From: Triglochin maritima
Lineage: Eukaryota; Streptophyta; Magnoliopsida; Alismatales; Juncaginaceae
Direction: 5' to 3'
DNA: 64,000 nucleotides
Assembly (NCBI GenBank): GCA_963682175.1
Contig: OY821790.1
Span: 2,368,501-2,432,500 of the forward strand
The first letter of the stretch is position 1; each line of letters starts with the position of its first letter. The notes under the pieces were generated by a model. That model did no database searches. It had not been told where the DNA came from and saw only the letters and a list, made by a program, of their open reading frames with translations. Below are positions 12,091 to 24,343 of this stretch, one piece after another. A program made the translations under genes and the position numbers.

Positions 12091-13636
12091 TGACTGACAT
12101 CATTTCATGCATTCATTTGTGTCTTATATCCATTATCTTTCACCTAAACAATGATATGTAACGAGTTTTATGTTAAGTTTCAGGAATTAATAGGTTTGAG
12201 AAGGAGAGACTCTAAAAGGACTTAAAAGCAAGAAAAATGACTAAGTTGCAAGACTTATGGACTAGGATGCAAAAGAGAGGGACCCGAATGCAAAGCCGAA
12301 GGACCAATGAGCAAATGAAGAAACTCCACACCATCATGATGAGTATTTTGGCAATTGGATTCAGGTAGAAAGCTACACAACCAATTAGGGTGCATCAGAC
12401 ATGAAGAAATCAAGCCAGACAATCACACTCTAAAACACAACCCGATCCAGACCTTATAGACTACCAATTGGCGGTCCAAGACCGCTGATTGGCGGTCTAT
12501 TTTGGTCCGGATCCGATGCGGCTTAGTCGGGTCATGTATTAGAGTGTTTTATGTATTTTTTAGTAGTGTTTTAGTCCCATACCGGGGGATTGTCCCGGAT
12601 TACCTTTTTCTATGGCTATAAAAAGCACTCCTCCTCCTTTTGTATTAACACATACATGGTGGCCATGCTCTCTACTTGAAGTGAGCCTTGGAGCAAAATC
12701 TCTACTAGGGTGTGGCTACTTGTATTGTGAGTTTGAAATTAATAAAGTTTTTCTTTAGTTATGTTGCTTCTTCCTTTAGTTTACTTTACTTTTATTTAAT
12801 TTCATTTCATATGTCTTGCATGCTTCTTTAGTTTTATTTCCTTTCAATTAACTTCTTTAATCTTTCTTGCTTGCTTAGTTTAATTTCCTTTCAGTAGAAT
12901 GTTTCATTTTGTTAATGTAGGTTGTAGTGTAATGATTAGTGAGTAGTTCCATCCCCATTTGGGGTGGAGGTAATGTAGAATATGTGATGTTTTTGGGTTC
13001 TTTTATTTGTGTCATTTCATATGCTTAATAAAGATCTATACTTGTAGCATGATTAAACTTGTATTAGATGGGATAATGTCCTCACTAGGTACTTATCTGA
13101 TGCTAGCTTTAGAATTTATCTTGTTGCTTGTAATGATTTGATGGGAATGACTTGTTGTGTATGGATCCATGTTTGGTGCACATTTACATGAATGATTTAG
13201 GTTGTATGTAGGATTGATTGATGTTTTAATGGTCACACTAGGTACTTATTGCATGCTTGAGAATCTAAAATCAACCTCAACTTTATGTGAGATATGCATG
13301 TTCATGGTTTGCCATGTAGTGTCGTGTATCCTACACTTAGATTCTACACTAGCTTCTACTTGTATGCCACACAAACTACACTTGTTCCTAATTGAAAAGA
13401 AGACCCACTTACACACACATACCTACACACCTCCACCCTATGGGGTTTAGTTTAATTGCTTATCTTCCATTTCCTTTTGCATTTTAGTGTAGTTTGTTCA
13501 TAATTCCTTTCTCTCATTTCTTTCCCACTCGCCTTCGAACAAACTAAAGTCGACACACCTCCCTGTGGATCGACCCGTATTTGCCACCGCTTCAACGCGG
13601 CCGTGCACTTGTGGTTGTAAATAAAACTAACAATCA
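12091..13636 (+). repeat. Element A 5' LTR
   Basis: It runs from TGACTGACATC to ACAATCA, 1546 bp. It aligns over its whole length with the 3' LTR at 26836-28342. Promoter signals are at 12574-12624 and polyadenylation-type AATAAA sequences are near 12740. The primer-binding site follows 6 bp after its end. Confidence 0.9.
12574..12624 (+). promoter_or_regulatory. USE-like box plus TATA, element A 5' LTR
   Basis: GTCCCATACCG at 12574-12584 is a degenerate form of the plant snRNA upstream element (RTCCCACATCG). A 32-bp gap separates it from TATAAAAA at 12617. Confidence 0.5.
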
Positions 13637-13642
13637 AGTTTT

Positions 13643-13660
13643 TGGCGCCGTTGCCGCGGA
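13643..13660 (+). other. Primer-binding site, tRNA-Asp
   Basis: The sequence matches TGGCGCCGTTGCCGGGGA, the complement of the plant tRNA-Asp 3' end, at 17 of 18 positions. It lies 6 bp after the LTR. Athila-type elements use this primer. Confidence 0.85.
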
Positions 13661-14839
13661 GGTGTTCTGTCCAGACTTTGGTTTGGACGATTCGAGTGGT
13701 TTTAATTTTTGTTTTTAGTTTTGTTTGTTTGAGAAGGCTTCAGGGATTAAGAGACGTCTCCAGGAGAAGACGGGAGGAAAACAGAAGTAAACTGACCGCC
13801 AATCAGCGGTTCTGGACCGCCAATTGGCGGCTTGGTGATCTCCAAATTCTCTCCAATTTTTTCTTGTCGTTTCTACATTCACTAGGTTGTCTGGGACTTC
13901 AATTTTTCATGTTTTGACTTGTAGTTTGCTCCCAGATAAAAATCAAGTCCCATTAATCAAGTTGGACCTTAAAACTCAAAGCAAAATATTAGGCATTCTT
14001 ACTTGTTTAGGTCATGCATCATATACTTGACTTAGGCACGTAGTTGTCTTTTATTTTAGCTTACTTTCAGTTGATGAGTGCTGGCGTGAGGTACGCATTT
14101 CCTACTCTCATTCATTCATTTTGTATGACCATGCATTAGTTAGTAGGAATTGCATCAGGACAAGAGTGAGGTGAGCGTTTGATTGCTAGATTTAGGATCA
14201 AAACGCTACTAAGGAGGGGTTGTCCCATACAAGATAAGGTGGGGGATTTCATCACCCTTTCCTTTGCCCCAAAAATCACTCTTAATCAAAGCCTTAATTC
14301 TAAAAGCAAGTTGATGATTGATCATTTTATATTAACCGCAAGTGCACGGCCGCGTTGAAACGGTGGCAAATACGGGTCGTCCACTGGGAGGTGTGTCGAC
14401 GATTGGTTTGTTCGAAGGCGAGAGGTAAAAAGAAGGAGAAAAAGGTTGGTTACACTAAACTACACTAAGATGCAAAAAAGAAATGAAGATAAGCAATAAA
14501 ACTAAGCCCCATAGGGGATAGAGAAATAATGTGAATATGAAGATGTGTGTGTGTGTGTGTTCAATTAAGCTCCTCACAACATGAAGTGCATGAAATCATA
14601 AAACTACATCCAACTTTGCCTCCACATGAATTAAGATAAGACTACATCATTAAAACATACAAGACAATAATTGGAATGAAGCTAAATGAACTCAAGTATA
14701 AAGACTAGACCCTACTATGCCTCCACATGAATTAAGATAAGACTACATCATTAAAACATACATACAAGAGCACATACACTACAAATTGTGTTTCCAATAT
14801 TAACTTCATCCATATCCTAGCCTTATTAGGGCTGCAAAC

Positions 14840-14857
14840 GGGGCGGGGCGGGGCGGG
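14840..14857 (+). repeat. GC-rich subterminal repeat of the hAT, left end
   Basis: Four G-runs separated by single cytosines follow closely on the terminal inverted repeat. More GGGGCGGGG units, in both orientations, continue to about 15000. The counterpart on the right end is at 18917-18934. hAT transposases commonly bind short subterminal repeats, and these are the obvious candidates. The G-runs could also fold as quadruplexes. Confidence 0.6.
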
Positions 14858-15377
14858 TTTAGCTCCGCCCGCTACCCGCCCCGCCGAAGTTAGGCGGGTG
14901 AACGGGGCGGGGCGGGGCGGGTAAAAAAAATTAAAACCGCTACCCGCCCCACTTAAGAGCGGGTTAAGTGGGGCGGGGCGGGTTAAACGGGTTGAACGGG
15001 CAAATTTCTGTAAACACTCATTTTAACGTATTACATTGACACAAACACACATAAACACATTTCTACTAATCTATAATTAAGCTTACATGCATAAAACATT
15101 CAAATAAGTCCATAAAATTACAAGTTTACTGTTTAAAGTATTTAAATGAACAACTAACAAACACATAAACTCACAAATCATCACATAAACGTTAGAAGTC
15201 TAGGAAAAACATAAAACACCAAATCACATAATTAAACTCATTCTTCATTCTGAACATCACGGCTCCACGACACCACATGAAGTCACATACTCACGTTCCA
15301 TCAACCTAAACACAAAAAAAGTTAATATTATTTAAAGTAAAGATCTAACAAATACATAACACCACGACATCTCACCA

Positions 15378-17682
15378 TTACTCAGGAATCTCACTAACAT
15401 CATCATCGTTAACAATGTCATTATCATCCTCGACTACAACAAAGTGAGATGACATTGTTGCAAGAGTTCCATCATCATCACTACTTTGACCTATACAAAT
15501 AACAACACATTATGTTAGAATATGAATATGCATTACTATCAACCAAATATTAATTTGAACTTTCGTTTACCATGATATTCACTCCTTAACCAATCTTGTG
15601 CACACATAATAGCCTCTAAAGTAGTGGAAGACATCGAACATCGATGTTTGCCGAGAATCCTTCCTCCCGTGCTAAACACACTTTCAGATGCAACAGTAGA
15701 CACTGGAATGGAGAGAATATCACGGGCCAAACGTGCAACTATAGGGTACTTGGGTGCATTCATTTTCCACCAAACCAATATATCAAAATTTACCACTCGA
15801 GGTTGCACGGAGTCATTCAAGTAGGAGTCCATACAACTCTGTGCAGTTTGAGAATCACATCGAGTATCAAGAAATTTATTAAGTTCATCCATAGGATCGG
15901 TGAGGTGTGGCAATTCTGCTGCTACTAATGTGAAACTGATATCTGTTACACTGTCAACCATGACATCCCCTGTCCTTGAGCTGCCCTCACCACAAACAGA
16001 AGGCACAAATTCGGGCTCCTCATATCTCAAACGGTATTCATTATACAACTCAGTTAGAGAATTCTTCACCTCTTCAATTTTTTCTGTTGCATCTTCATTA
16101 TAAATTTTCTTCAAATAATACTCAACAGTGCCTAATTTGTGACGAGGATCCAAAATACAAGCAAAGGAAAAAAGTAGAGATGTATCTTTCCAATATTTGG
16201 AAAACTTCAACATCATCGATTCAGCCATGTGAGTTATAAAAGGTATTGAACTTCTACACATCTCCTTGAGGGACAAATGGATTGCACAAACATGAGGAAA
16301 ATAATAATTTGCAGATGGATACAAGCTTTTAGAGAATTCTAAAGTTACTCGATGAAAATAGCTCAAGCATCCACAAACAAGTTTGGCATGTTCCCATTCT
16401 TCCTTACTTGGTAAACACTTGTATGCCGAATCAACATCTGCCAAACGGATAAAAGATTCCTTATGCTCTAGTGCCACTTGCAACATCAGAAAAGTGGAGT
16501 TCCATCTTGTGGGAACATCTAACACAACACACTTGTTTGGGGCCTTCACCTGCTTAGCTACTTCTACAAATTTTTGCTCTCTGTGTGTCGAGGACTTCAC
16601 ATATTTCACACTATCCCTCACTTTAACAATGACCTCTTTGATGATTTCAATTCCTTCTTGCACAATCAGATTCACAATGTGAGCAGCACACCTAACGTGA
16701 AACAACTTCCCATCAAGCAAGAGATCTCCTTTCGGCAAAAATTTAGCAAGCAATTCTCTCACAACAGCATCATTTGTGTTGCAATTATCTAACACAATAG
16801 ACATCATCTTTTTATCTATATTCCACTTGAAAAATCTCTCAATTAGTGACTTTGATATTGCATCAGCAGTGTGAGGTGATTTCAGAAAAGCAAGACTCAA
16901 TAGTATTTTCCGAAGTTTCCATTCGTCATCAACAAAGTGACATGTCAACGAAACATAACCTCTATTCCTATTTGATGTCCACATGTCACTAGTAAGACTA
17001 AGACGGCCAGAAAATTTATCCAATTCGGCATACACCTTCTCCTTCTTGACCTCATATATAGCCATACAATCCTTTGTAATGGTTGTGCGAGAAACCATTT
17101 TAAACTCTGGCCTTAGACTTTTGGAATATGTTCTGAACCCTTTGTGGTCAACTATAGAGAACGGATACTCATGAAGTATGATCATTTCAGCTAAGCATCT
17201 CCTACTACAATCCTGATCAAATTTGTGATTTTTTAACTCAGTAGTGCCATCTTTGCTCCTAACACCAAAAGCTAAGGTCATTTGACTAGAATCTTCTCCT
17301 AATAACTTGGCATGTTTCTTTTTCAAGTGGGTTTTCAAATGACTTGTCCCATCCTTTGCTTTAGCAACATAAGATTTGTCACAATGACGACATTGTGCCC
17401 TATGATTTCCTGTCTCTTTATCCCGCACTTTGTCAAAATAATTCCAAACATCAGAATGAAGATCCCTTTCTCTTTTCCTTTTATCACCCCCAGTTTCAGT
17501 TTGCACACAATTACTACTGTTAATGTTACTAGGTCCTGAATTTATAATTGAAGTTAATTAAAAATTACCAAATTTGAGAGGCAAAATTAACTTGGCAAAA
17601 AAGAGTGAGAGGAGAAAGATATACCACTCGTCTGGGCGGTCTGGCTCGTTGGAGTTTGCTCGTTCGTGGTTGTTGTCATCAT
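15378..17682 (-). CDS. hAT transposase (BED zinc finger, dimerisation domain), three exons
   Basis: This enzyme cuts and pastes its own element in the nucleus. The single long open frame covers exon 2 only, and its apparent start is a GTG. I infer three exons: 17682-17625 (from ATG ATG), 17535-15571 and 15490-15378, with introns of 89 and 80 bp bounded by GT and AG. Joined, they keep frame and give 711 residues. A BED zinc finger near the N-terminus shows CRHC and a later HLKTHLKKKH. The catalytic core shows LTSDMWTS (first Asp) and VLDNCNTND (second Asp); SESVFSTGGR lies in the hAT C-terminal dimerisation domain. Exon 3 adds an Asp/Glu-rich tail. If splicing were different, the core protein would still be at least 655 residues. 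The frame has no internal stop. Confidence 0.88.
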
Positions 17683-19466
17683 AGAAAATCTACAAATTCA
17701 CATAGAAAAACAATCACATATTTTTGTGTGTCAAATAATCATAACCATAATCCATAGATGAGACAACTTTTTGTAGAACATACCAGCAATGTAAAAAGCG
17801 TTATGAATTTCTATACGTAGAAAGATGACAACATCAACCAGCTTCTCCACAATCTGCATAAACATATGTAATAAAAAATGTCAAGGTTATTTTGTTATAG
17901 ATGTCACTATTAATCCACACATTTCTTTTTCACTTGGTCGGCCATAGAAGTCTAGGTTATCATGTAAATTTTGTGTAGAATTATGTACAATCCGTGTAAT
18001 AGATTTTCATGTCCAATTGTGTACACAAGTAGTTTTCATGTACATTATCAATTAGCAGGTTGGGTCAATGGGTCATGTATACACAAAAGTTAACAGGTTG
18101 ACTTTTGGCTTTACAAAATGAGACACAAATCCTTCACGGTTGACATGCCTACCCAATATCATGTTTGACTTAAATGGATGGTGTTGTATTTAACTTTAGT
18201 TACAGTGTGCTTCAAAAGTTAAAACAAACGCAATGTGTTTCTTTGGAGAGGTATAGATTTGTGGTCTTTTGAGAGAAATTGAAAGAATTGTTTTCTGAGA
18301 ACGGCAGATATTTGGTTGATTTCAAATTAATATTTATTAAATAAATAAATAAGAGAACAAGCAACAGCAAACATGGAAAATGTTGAACTCCAGCTGAATC
18401 TCCAAATACAAATAAAATCCAAATAAATCTCCAAATCACAACAATTTCTGAAACAGATTTAGATGATCCTTATCACAAACCCAAACCAAAACCACGGAAT
18501 CGACGGAAAGGAAGCAGAGGAGTGTGCGATCTCACCTCCCGCCATGACCTGTGGGAAGGATCGGATCAGAGGAAACACTAGAAATGGAGACAAGGTGAGA
18601 GAGGACAGACCTGAGGTTGGATCAAGTGAGGTCTTCGGCTCTTCGTTGGAGTGGAAAAGAGAGGTTGTTGGAGTTGGATCTAGGGTTTTTGAAAGAGGTG
18701 AGGGGGAGGTGCGGCTGCTGATAGGGTTGTGTGTTGTGTGTTGGTGTGAAAAAAAGGAAAAAGTATTTATATGTATGTTAGTTTAACGGGTGAAGCGGGT
18801 TAGCGGGGCGGGTTACATTTCAACCGCTACCCGCCCCATTTAGTCTAACGGGTATGCGGGTGGTGGGTAAACGGGTGACGGGTCAAGAAAAATTCCACCG
18901 CAACCCGCCCCACGCGGGACGGGGCGGGGCGGGTTGGCGGGTCAAACCCGCCCCACGAACAGCCCTAAGCCTTATCATTCCCCATAAAATAGGTCCACTA
19001 ATCAAAGCATAAGCTAAGCTTCATTCAAGAGCATTAGCATATCAAAGATAAGAGTGAAAACCCATTAGATGGTTATGGAAATCATATAAAGCTCATGGGA
19101 TAAAGATAACACACACTTAATACACTACATGATTATATCACATATTTCTCCACCCCCCAAATGGGGATGGAACTACTCACTACTCATTACACTAACTATA
19201 TTAACAAAAGAAAGCATAATACTGAAATGAAAGTTAACTAAGAAAGCAAGAAGTATTAAAGAAACTTAAAAGGAAAGGAAAGACTAAACAAACATGCACA
19301 AATTAAAAGACAAGATTAAAAGAAACTAGAAGAATTATTTTATTAACAAATGACTCACATTGAAGGTAGCATTCTTCTCCACCTTGAGTTTTTGCTTCAA
19401 GGCTCACTCCTTAGTAGAGAGAATGCCACCAAGCAATGGGTAATTACAATGGAAGGTGAAGAGTTC

Positions 19467-19517
19467 TATTTATAAGCATGGGAAAAGCTAATCCGGGACA
19501 ATCCCCCGATGTGGGAC
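19467..19517 (-). promoter_or_regulatory. USE plus TATA, Athila solo LTR
   Basis: On the minus strand, GTCCCACATCG (19517-19507) exactly matches the plant upstream sequence element. After a 32-bp gap comes TATAAATA (19474-19467). Confidence 0.6.
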
Positions 19518-20461
19518 TAAACCAATACCAAAAATAGCCTAAACACACATTAATACAAGTCCAGGAGAAAACGTAGTGGATCTGGGCTTAACCAGACCGC
19601 CAATTGGCGGTTCCAGACCTCCAATTGGCGGCCTATAAGCTTCAGATCCCATTGGATCTTCTGGTGGGCTTTCCTTGGAGTGTTTCTTGGTCTTGGATGC
19701 ATCTAACTTGTTTAGTGGAGCTCCGACCCGAATCGAATTGACAAAATACTCCCCATGATGTTGTGGAGTTTCCTGTTTTGCTCTTAGGTCCTTTTGTCTT
19801 ACGATCAGGTCCTTCTCCCTTGCATCTTGGTCCCCAGGTCTCACAATTAAGTCTTTTTTTCCTGCTTTTGGGTCCTTTCATGGCTCTTCTCTTCAAACCT
19901 CTTTATTTCTGAAAACTAAACATAAAACTCGTCACGTAGCGTTGCTTAGGTGTAAGATAATGGATATAAGATACAAATATAAGCATGAAATGATGTCAAT
20001 CAGTAGACATTGGCCCTAAGGATTTCGGACGCACTAGGAGAGTGATTTAGTTGAGACCGTCATGACCTCATTGGCGTCGCCTACCTTGTCGATAGTAGGA
20101 GGTATTGGATCTCCGGATCTGGTATCACTTGCTGGGCATTATGGTCTTCGTTGTAGGGAGGTGAGGCGTGTCGAGACTAGTGATCTCGAAGTTAGGCTTC
20201 GTCTAGCCTAAGGACCCATATCCATAATTTGTTTGAGCCGTGTTTGCTAGATTAGGCTTCTACCTTCACCCACTACTCACGCTAGCTCTAGGGATTCTTC
20301 CCTCCTCATCTGAGTCCTCTCCTCATCTATATTCTACGAGTAGTCTCCTTCTCTGAGTACACCTTCTGTTGTGTGTTATTTTAGAGTCGAGTCGAGCGTT
20401 TTATGCGGGGTTGGACTCGTTCTCGTGAGAACGCTCGACTTGAGAGAGTCATTTTTCTGAG

Positions 20462-22816
20462 ATGGACAGTCTAGGTGATGGTCCATCTCCTCCTCGCGCT
20501 CCTATGGAGCGTGAGGCCGAGTCGTCTTGTGGAGATGGGGGAGATCGGGGCCCATACATGGATTACCTCGGTCCACTCCCACCACCATGTAGACCTCCTT
20601 CTCCTCCTTCTCCCGAGTGGGAGGAGGAGGGATTCGGTCAGGATCGAGTTCTTAGTGCACCACCACCTTTAGCTCGACAGGATAGACTGATGACTTTGTG
20701 GGAGCGGAACCATCCGGTTCGGGCCGTGCAGCCTTCTTGCATAGTTTTTCCCCCAGCTCGCGGGAACAACTATGAGCTGAAACCTCAATATGTAAGCATG
20801 CTTCCTACCTTCACTGCCAATAAAGAGGATCCGTATATTTTTATTGTGAATTCGAGGAGGTATGCTCCATATTAAAGCTGCAACAACTTGACGAGGATTC
20901 AGTCCGGTTGAGGATGATTTCTTTCGCGTTGAAGGATAACGCGAAGAAATGGATGTACAACCTCCCGACGAGCTCTATTCGGTCTTGGGATGACTTTGTG
21001 ATCGTTTTTCTGAAGAGATTTTTCCCTCAAAGGAAAACTCAACAGATACGACACCAGATACATCAAATGTATCAGACTGAGACTGAATCTTTTCATGCTT
21101 TCTTTGAGAGGTTCAATGACCTTCTCCAGCAGTGCCCTCATCATGGATTTGAGTTATGGCAGCTGTGCCAGATTGTTTATGAGGGCCTCAATTACAACAC
21201 TCGCACATTGTTGGAGTCAATGTGTCAAGGTGACTTCCAAATGAAACCTATCAATGAGGCATGGGACACTTTTGAATTAATGGCTGATCATATCTTTGAG
21301 TGGGACATCATGTGAGAGCCACCAGCCGCCAGGTCTTCTGGTCGAGCTGGATCTTATTAAGTTGAGTCAACTATCGCGTCTGAGGCAAAAATGGTTGCTC
21401 TCATGCGTAGGATTGAGAGTTTAGAGTTGGACCGAGCTCCTGTAGCTCAGGTCGCTACTCCCAGGTGTAGTAGGTGTGGACTTACGGGACATGATGACTT
21501 GGAATGTGCTTACGCTCTAAAGGATACTGAGCATGCAAATGCGATGTATCAACAGAGTCCCCGTAATGACCCGTATAGTTACTCCTACAACCCGAGATGG
21601 CGTAACCATCCTAACTTCTCTTGGGGGCCTAGTGGGGGTCACGGTCAGAGCTCGCACGTTCAACCTCAACCTCCAGCATATCCACCTCTACGCCCATTGC
21701 AGACCTACCAACCCCCACATCAAAGGTCTAAACATCATAATTACCAACCTCCTCAGGCCTCAGCGTCGGGTTATTCTAACCAAACTCCACTACCCCAACG
21801 GGTTGACGCAAAGGGCCCGCTCTACTGATCAAACCCTTCAAACATTCATGCAGAGCATGCAAAGTTCTTTCAAAGCTTTGGATGTGCAAGTTATCCAGTT
21901 GGCTTATCAGTTTCATGAACGTGAGAAGGGTCAGTTGCCAAGTCAACCCGAGGTGAATCCCCGGGGCACCCATTCTCAAAGAAGGCCACCCATGCCTCAT
22001 GCTCCCTCTGAACCGACCCATCATATTAATGTGATTCATACTTTGAGGTCTGGTAATGAGGTGGACAACCACATTGGGGTGTCTTCCTTGCAATCACCAT
22101 CTCTTGGTGTCACCAAACCTGCGGTGATACTTGCATTTATAAGGAGCCGGATCCTGAGGTTCCCTCAACAAATACTTCCAGGAAGGAGTTTGATCCTGAG
22201 GTTTCTTCTACATTTATTTTGACAATGGGGCCGAACCCTGAGGTCCCCTTGTCTCGTCTTGTGTTGAAGGAATCAGATTCTGAGGTCCCCACTCATGTTT
22301 CTTTGGACCAGAATTCTAAGGTTCCTTCGAAAGACCCTTATGCCCCGAAAGCGCCATACCATGAGCGCCTTAAAAAGAAAACTTTGGATCAGCATGACAA
22401 GATGCTTGAGATCTTTCGGCAAGTTAAGGTGAACATCCCTCTGTTGGAGGTGATTCAGCAAATGCGACCTTATACCAAGGTTCTCAAGGACTTATGCGCC
22501 AAGAAGAGAAAAACTCATGCTCCAAAGAAAGCTTTTCTTGCGGCTAACGTAAGTTCTTTGTTGCCACAACCTATGCAAGTCAAATACAAGGACCCTGGTT
22601 GTCCTACTATCTCTTGTGTGATTGGTGATGTGTCCAAACATCGAGCTTTATTGGACCTTGGTGCATCTGTTAACCTTCTGCCATATTCGGTGTACGTCCA
22701 CCTCGGTCTTGGAGACCTTAAACAAACAAAAAGCACTCTTCAATTGGCTGATAGGTCTATGAAGAAACCGAGGGGCGTGGTGGAAGATGTGCTGATCAAA
22801 GTGGGAGAGTTCATTT
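20462..22816 (+). pseudogene. Element A gag and protease start, broken
   Basis: Gag proteins package element RNA; the protease matures them. A Pro-rich N-terminus from the ATG at 20462 leads into a retrotransposon gag domain (KWMYNLPTSSIRSWDDF region). A zinc knuckle follows, with CSRCGLTGHDDLEC (C-X2-C-X4-H-X4-C) near 21470-21510, then a conserved block before the protease. The protease active site is LLDLGA near 22650. Damage: a frameshift near 20850, stops at about 21313 and 21358, and frame changes near 21800 and 22180. The D-family solo LTR at 22817 cuts the protease; the remainder resumes at 24344. Compared with B and C, this gag is clearly more diverged. Confidence 0.85.
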
Positions 22817-24343
22817 TGTTGGATCGTGAGGGTCTACAATTCTAATCACTTTTAAGCGTAATTACCTACTTGTTTAATCGATCAAAGATATGCAGTGGAA
22901 TTTAAAACAAACAAGCAAGTAAGGAAGAGAATAATGCAAACCACGATGAACACGGGAGATTTTAAAGAGGTTCGGCCACCCGCCTACGTCCTCTCTTGCA
23001 AGCTCCGCTCGACACTTCAAGCTGCGCTCACGACTTCACTAACCACTCCCCGTTCCGGGTCGAGAGAGAAAGCCTTTACAATCTTCAAGCTCGCGAACAA
23101 CCCTCGCCGAGCTTGGCTCCTCCTCTCACAATCCGAGAGGGATACTTCGGGCTCTCACCGAAGTCTATACTCTTGTCTTGCGCTTTCACCAAGACCCTTG
23201 CTTCTTGCACAATGGTTGAGTGGAACAACACTCTCTAAACTTGAGCACACTTGAGTAGAATAGTGAATGGATTACTAAGTGTGGAAGGTTTTGAGCTTTT
23301 GAGTGTGTGGAGCTTCTCTCTAATGTTGGGGACAAATAGTAGTGGGAGAGTTGTGTTAAAATGTGTTTTACAACTCTATTTATAAGCTCCAAAAGAGTTA
23401 TAGCCGTTGGGGATGAACTGGGTAAAGGTTGGTGTAACATACACAAAACAGAAACTAGTAGGACCCAATTCCGAGTTAATTCGGTCGACCGGATCGGGCA
23501 GTTCGTTCGACCGTTTGGCAGTTTTGGACTCAGTTCGGTCGACCGGTTAAGGAACGATCGACCGCCCAACGCTGACTCAGGTACACTTAAGTTATCGGTC
23601 GAACCCCAATAGGGTTCGGTCGACCGATTTACACCAGGCAGTTTGGGGTTGACAAACAAAGTTATATTCGGTCGACCGAAACAAGGTCCACGGTCGACCA
23701 AATTCCAGCAGGAGATTTGGGTTTGTCAAAAGACATAAGTTCGGTCGACCAAAGGAGGTCCTCGGTCAATCGATACATAAAATGTATTTGGGGTATTTTT
23801 GATTAATACGAATACGACCATTGGGTATATACGACAAAACAAACGGTCGGAAAATAATTGGGACTCGGTCGACCGAAAAAGTCTGGACGGTCGACCGAAC
23901 TTGGGGAGTAAAACACTAACAGTATAATTGATCACTCGGTCGACCGAACGGTCTGTTTCGGTCGACCGAATGTGGGCAGACTGTTTGGGTTTAGGTTTAG
24001 TGTTTTGCCGGTCTAAGTTTGGGTGATCTATTGAATTCCAAATAATGTGAAATTTCGTGTGTGACTTCTATAGGGAACCTAGTGTGTTTGAGTAGTTTTT
24101 AGCTCAAGTATGCTCAATTACACAAAGTTCCTAAGACTCAAATAAATACAAAATACATGTCTTCAAATGAGCTTGATTACATGTCTTGACTTGATTTCAT
24201 TTCTTCCTTGAGTCTTGATCACCTGTAGAGTTTAGCATAAAGCAATATATATGCAATGCAACATGTGTGCTACTCTACATGATCACAATTAATATTAGGT
24301 TGATTAAATCATCAAAACATAGATTAACGCCAAAAAACCAACA
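22817..24343 (-). mobile_element. D-family (SIRE-like) solo LTR in the element A protease
   Basis: It starts TGTTGGATCG and ends ACCAACA on the plus strand, 1527 bp. It is flanked by perfect CATTT repeats (22812-22816 and 24344-24348). The protease frame picks up on the far side, which confirms insertion into a coding region. It carries eight exact CGGTCGACCG copies plus variants between 23482 and 23968. No internal region is present. Confidence 0.92.
23482..23968. repeat. CGGTCGACCG palindrome cluster
   Basis: Eight exact copies of the 10-bp palindrome and several one- or two-base variants lie within 490 bp. Many extend to TTCGGTCGACCGAA. Spacing is irregular (about 20-200 bp), so this is not a simple tandem repeat. 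It lies upstream of the minus-strand TATA box of the LTR. Confidence 0.9.

Larger units (their letters stand above)
14827..18967 (-). mobile_element. hAT transposon, 4141 bp, apparently intact
   Basis: The element begins TAGGGCTG and its other end, read inward, also begins TAGGGCTG. It is flanked by identical 8-bp repeats, AGCCTTAT (14819-14826 and 18968-18975). Both ends carry GC-rich subterminal repeats of the GGGGCGGGGC type, in contrast to the AT-rich interior. One transposase gene occupies the middle on the minus strand with no stops in its exons. Perfect target duplications, recognisable ends and an open gene suggest recent movement and possible autonomy. Confidence 0.93.
14315..20002 (-). 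mobile_element. Athila-type solo LTR, antisense, carrying a hAT
   Basis: It begins TGATTGATC and ends GTCAATCA, the reverse of the other Athila LTRs. Subtracting the hAT and one 8-bp repeat leaves about 1.54 kb, matching the element A LTR. Flanks are GTTGA (14310-14314) and GTAGA (20003-20007), a 5-bp TSD with one change. No internal region is present, so it is a solo LTR. The promoter is at 19467-19517 on the minus strand. Confidence 0.85.
13661..20461 (+). other. Element A leader, split by a solo LTR
   Basis: The untranslated leader occupies 13661-14309 and resumes at 20003-20461. The same sequence in the same order is continuous in element B (48842-49887), for example at the GTAGACATTGG junction. 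A perfect CCGCCAATTGGCGG palindrome lies at 13817-13830. I see no conserved protein before the gag ATG at 20462. Confidence 0.75.

Noticed and set aside
15539..17506. A GTG start for the transposase at 17506 and a stop at 15539.
   Set aside because: Nuclear plant genes do not normally start at GTG, and good splice signals on both sides extend the frame to an ATG and a natural stop.
15624..17539. Several plus-strand open frames over the hAT gene.
   Set aside because: They lie antisense to the transposase exons and have no recognisable domain.
23482..23968. CGGTCGACCG as cloning-linker or assembly contamination (it contains a SalI site).
   Set aside because: The copies are degenerate, irregularly spaced, embedded in LTRs with proper target duplications, and shared between paired LTRs of the same element.
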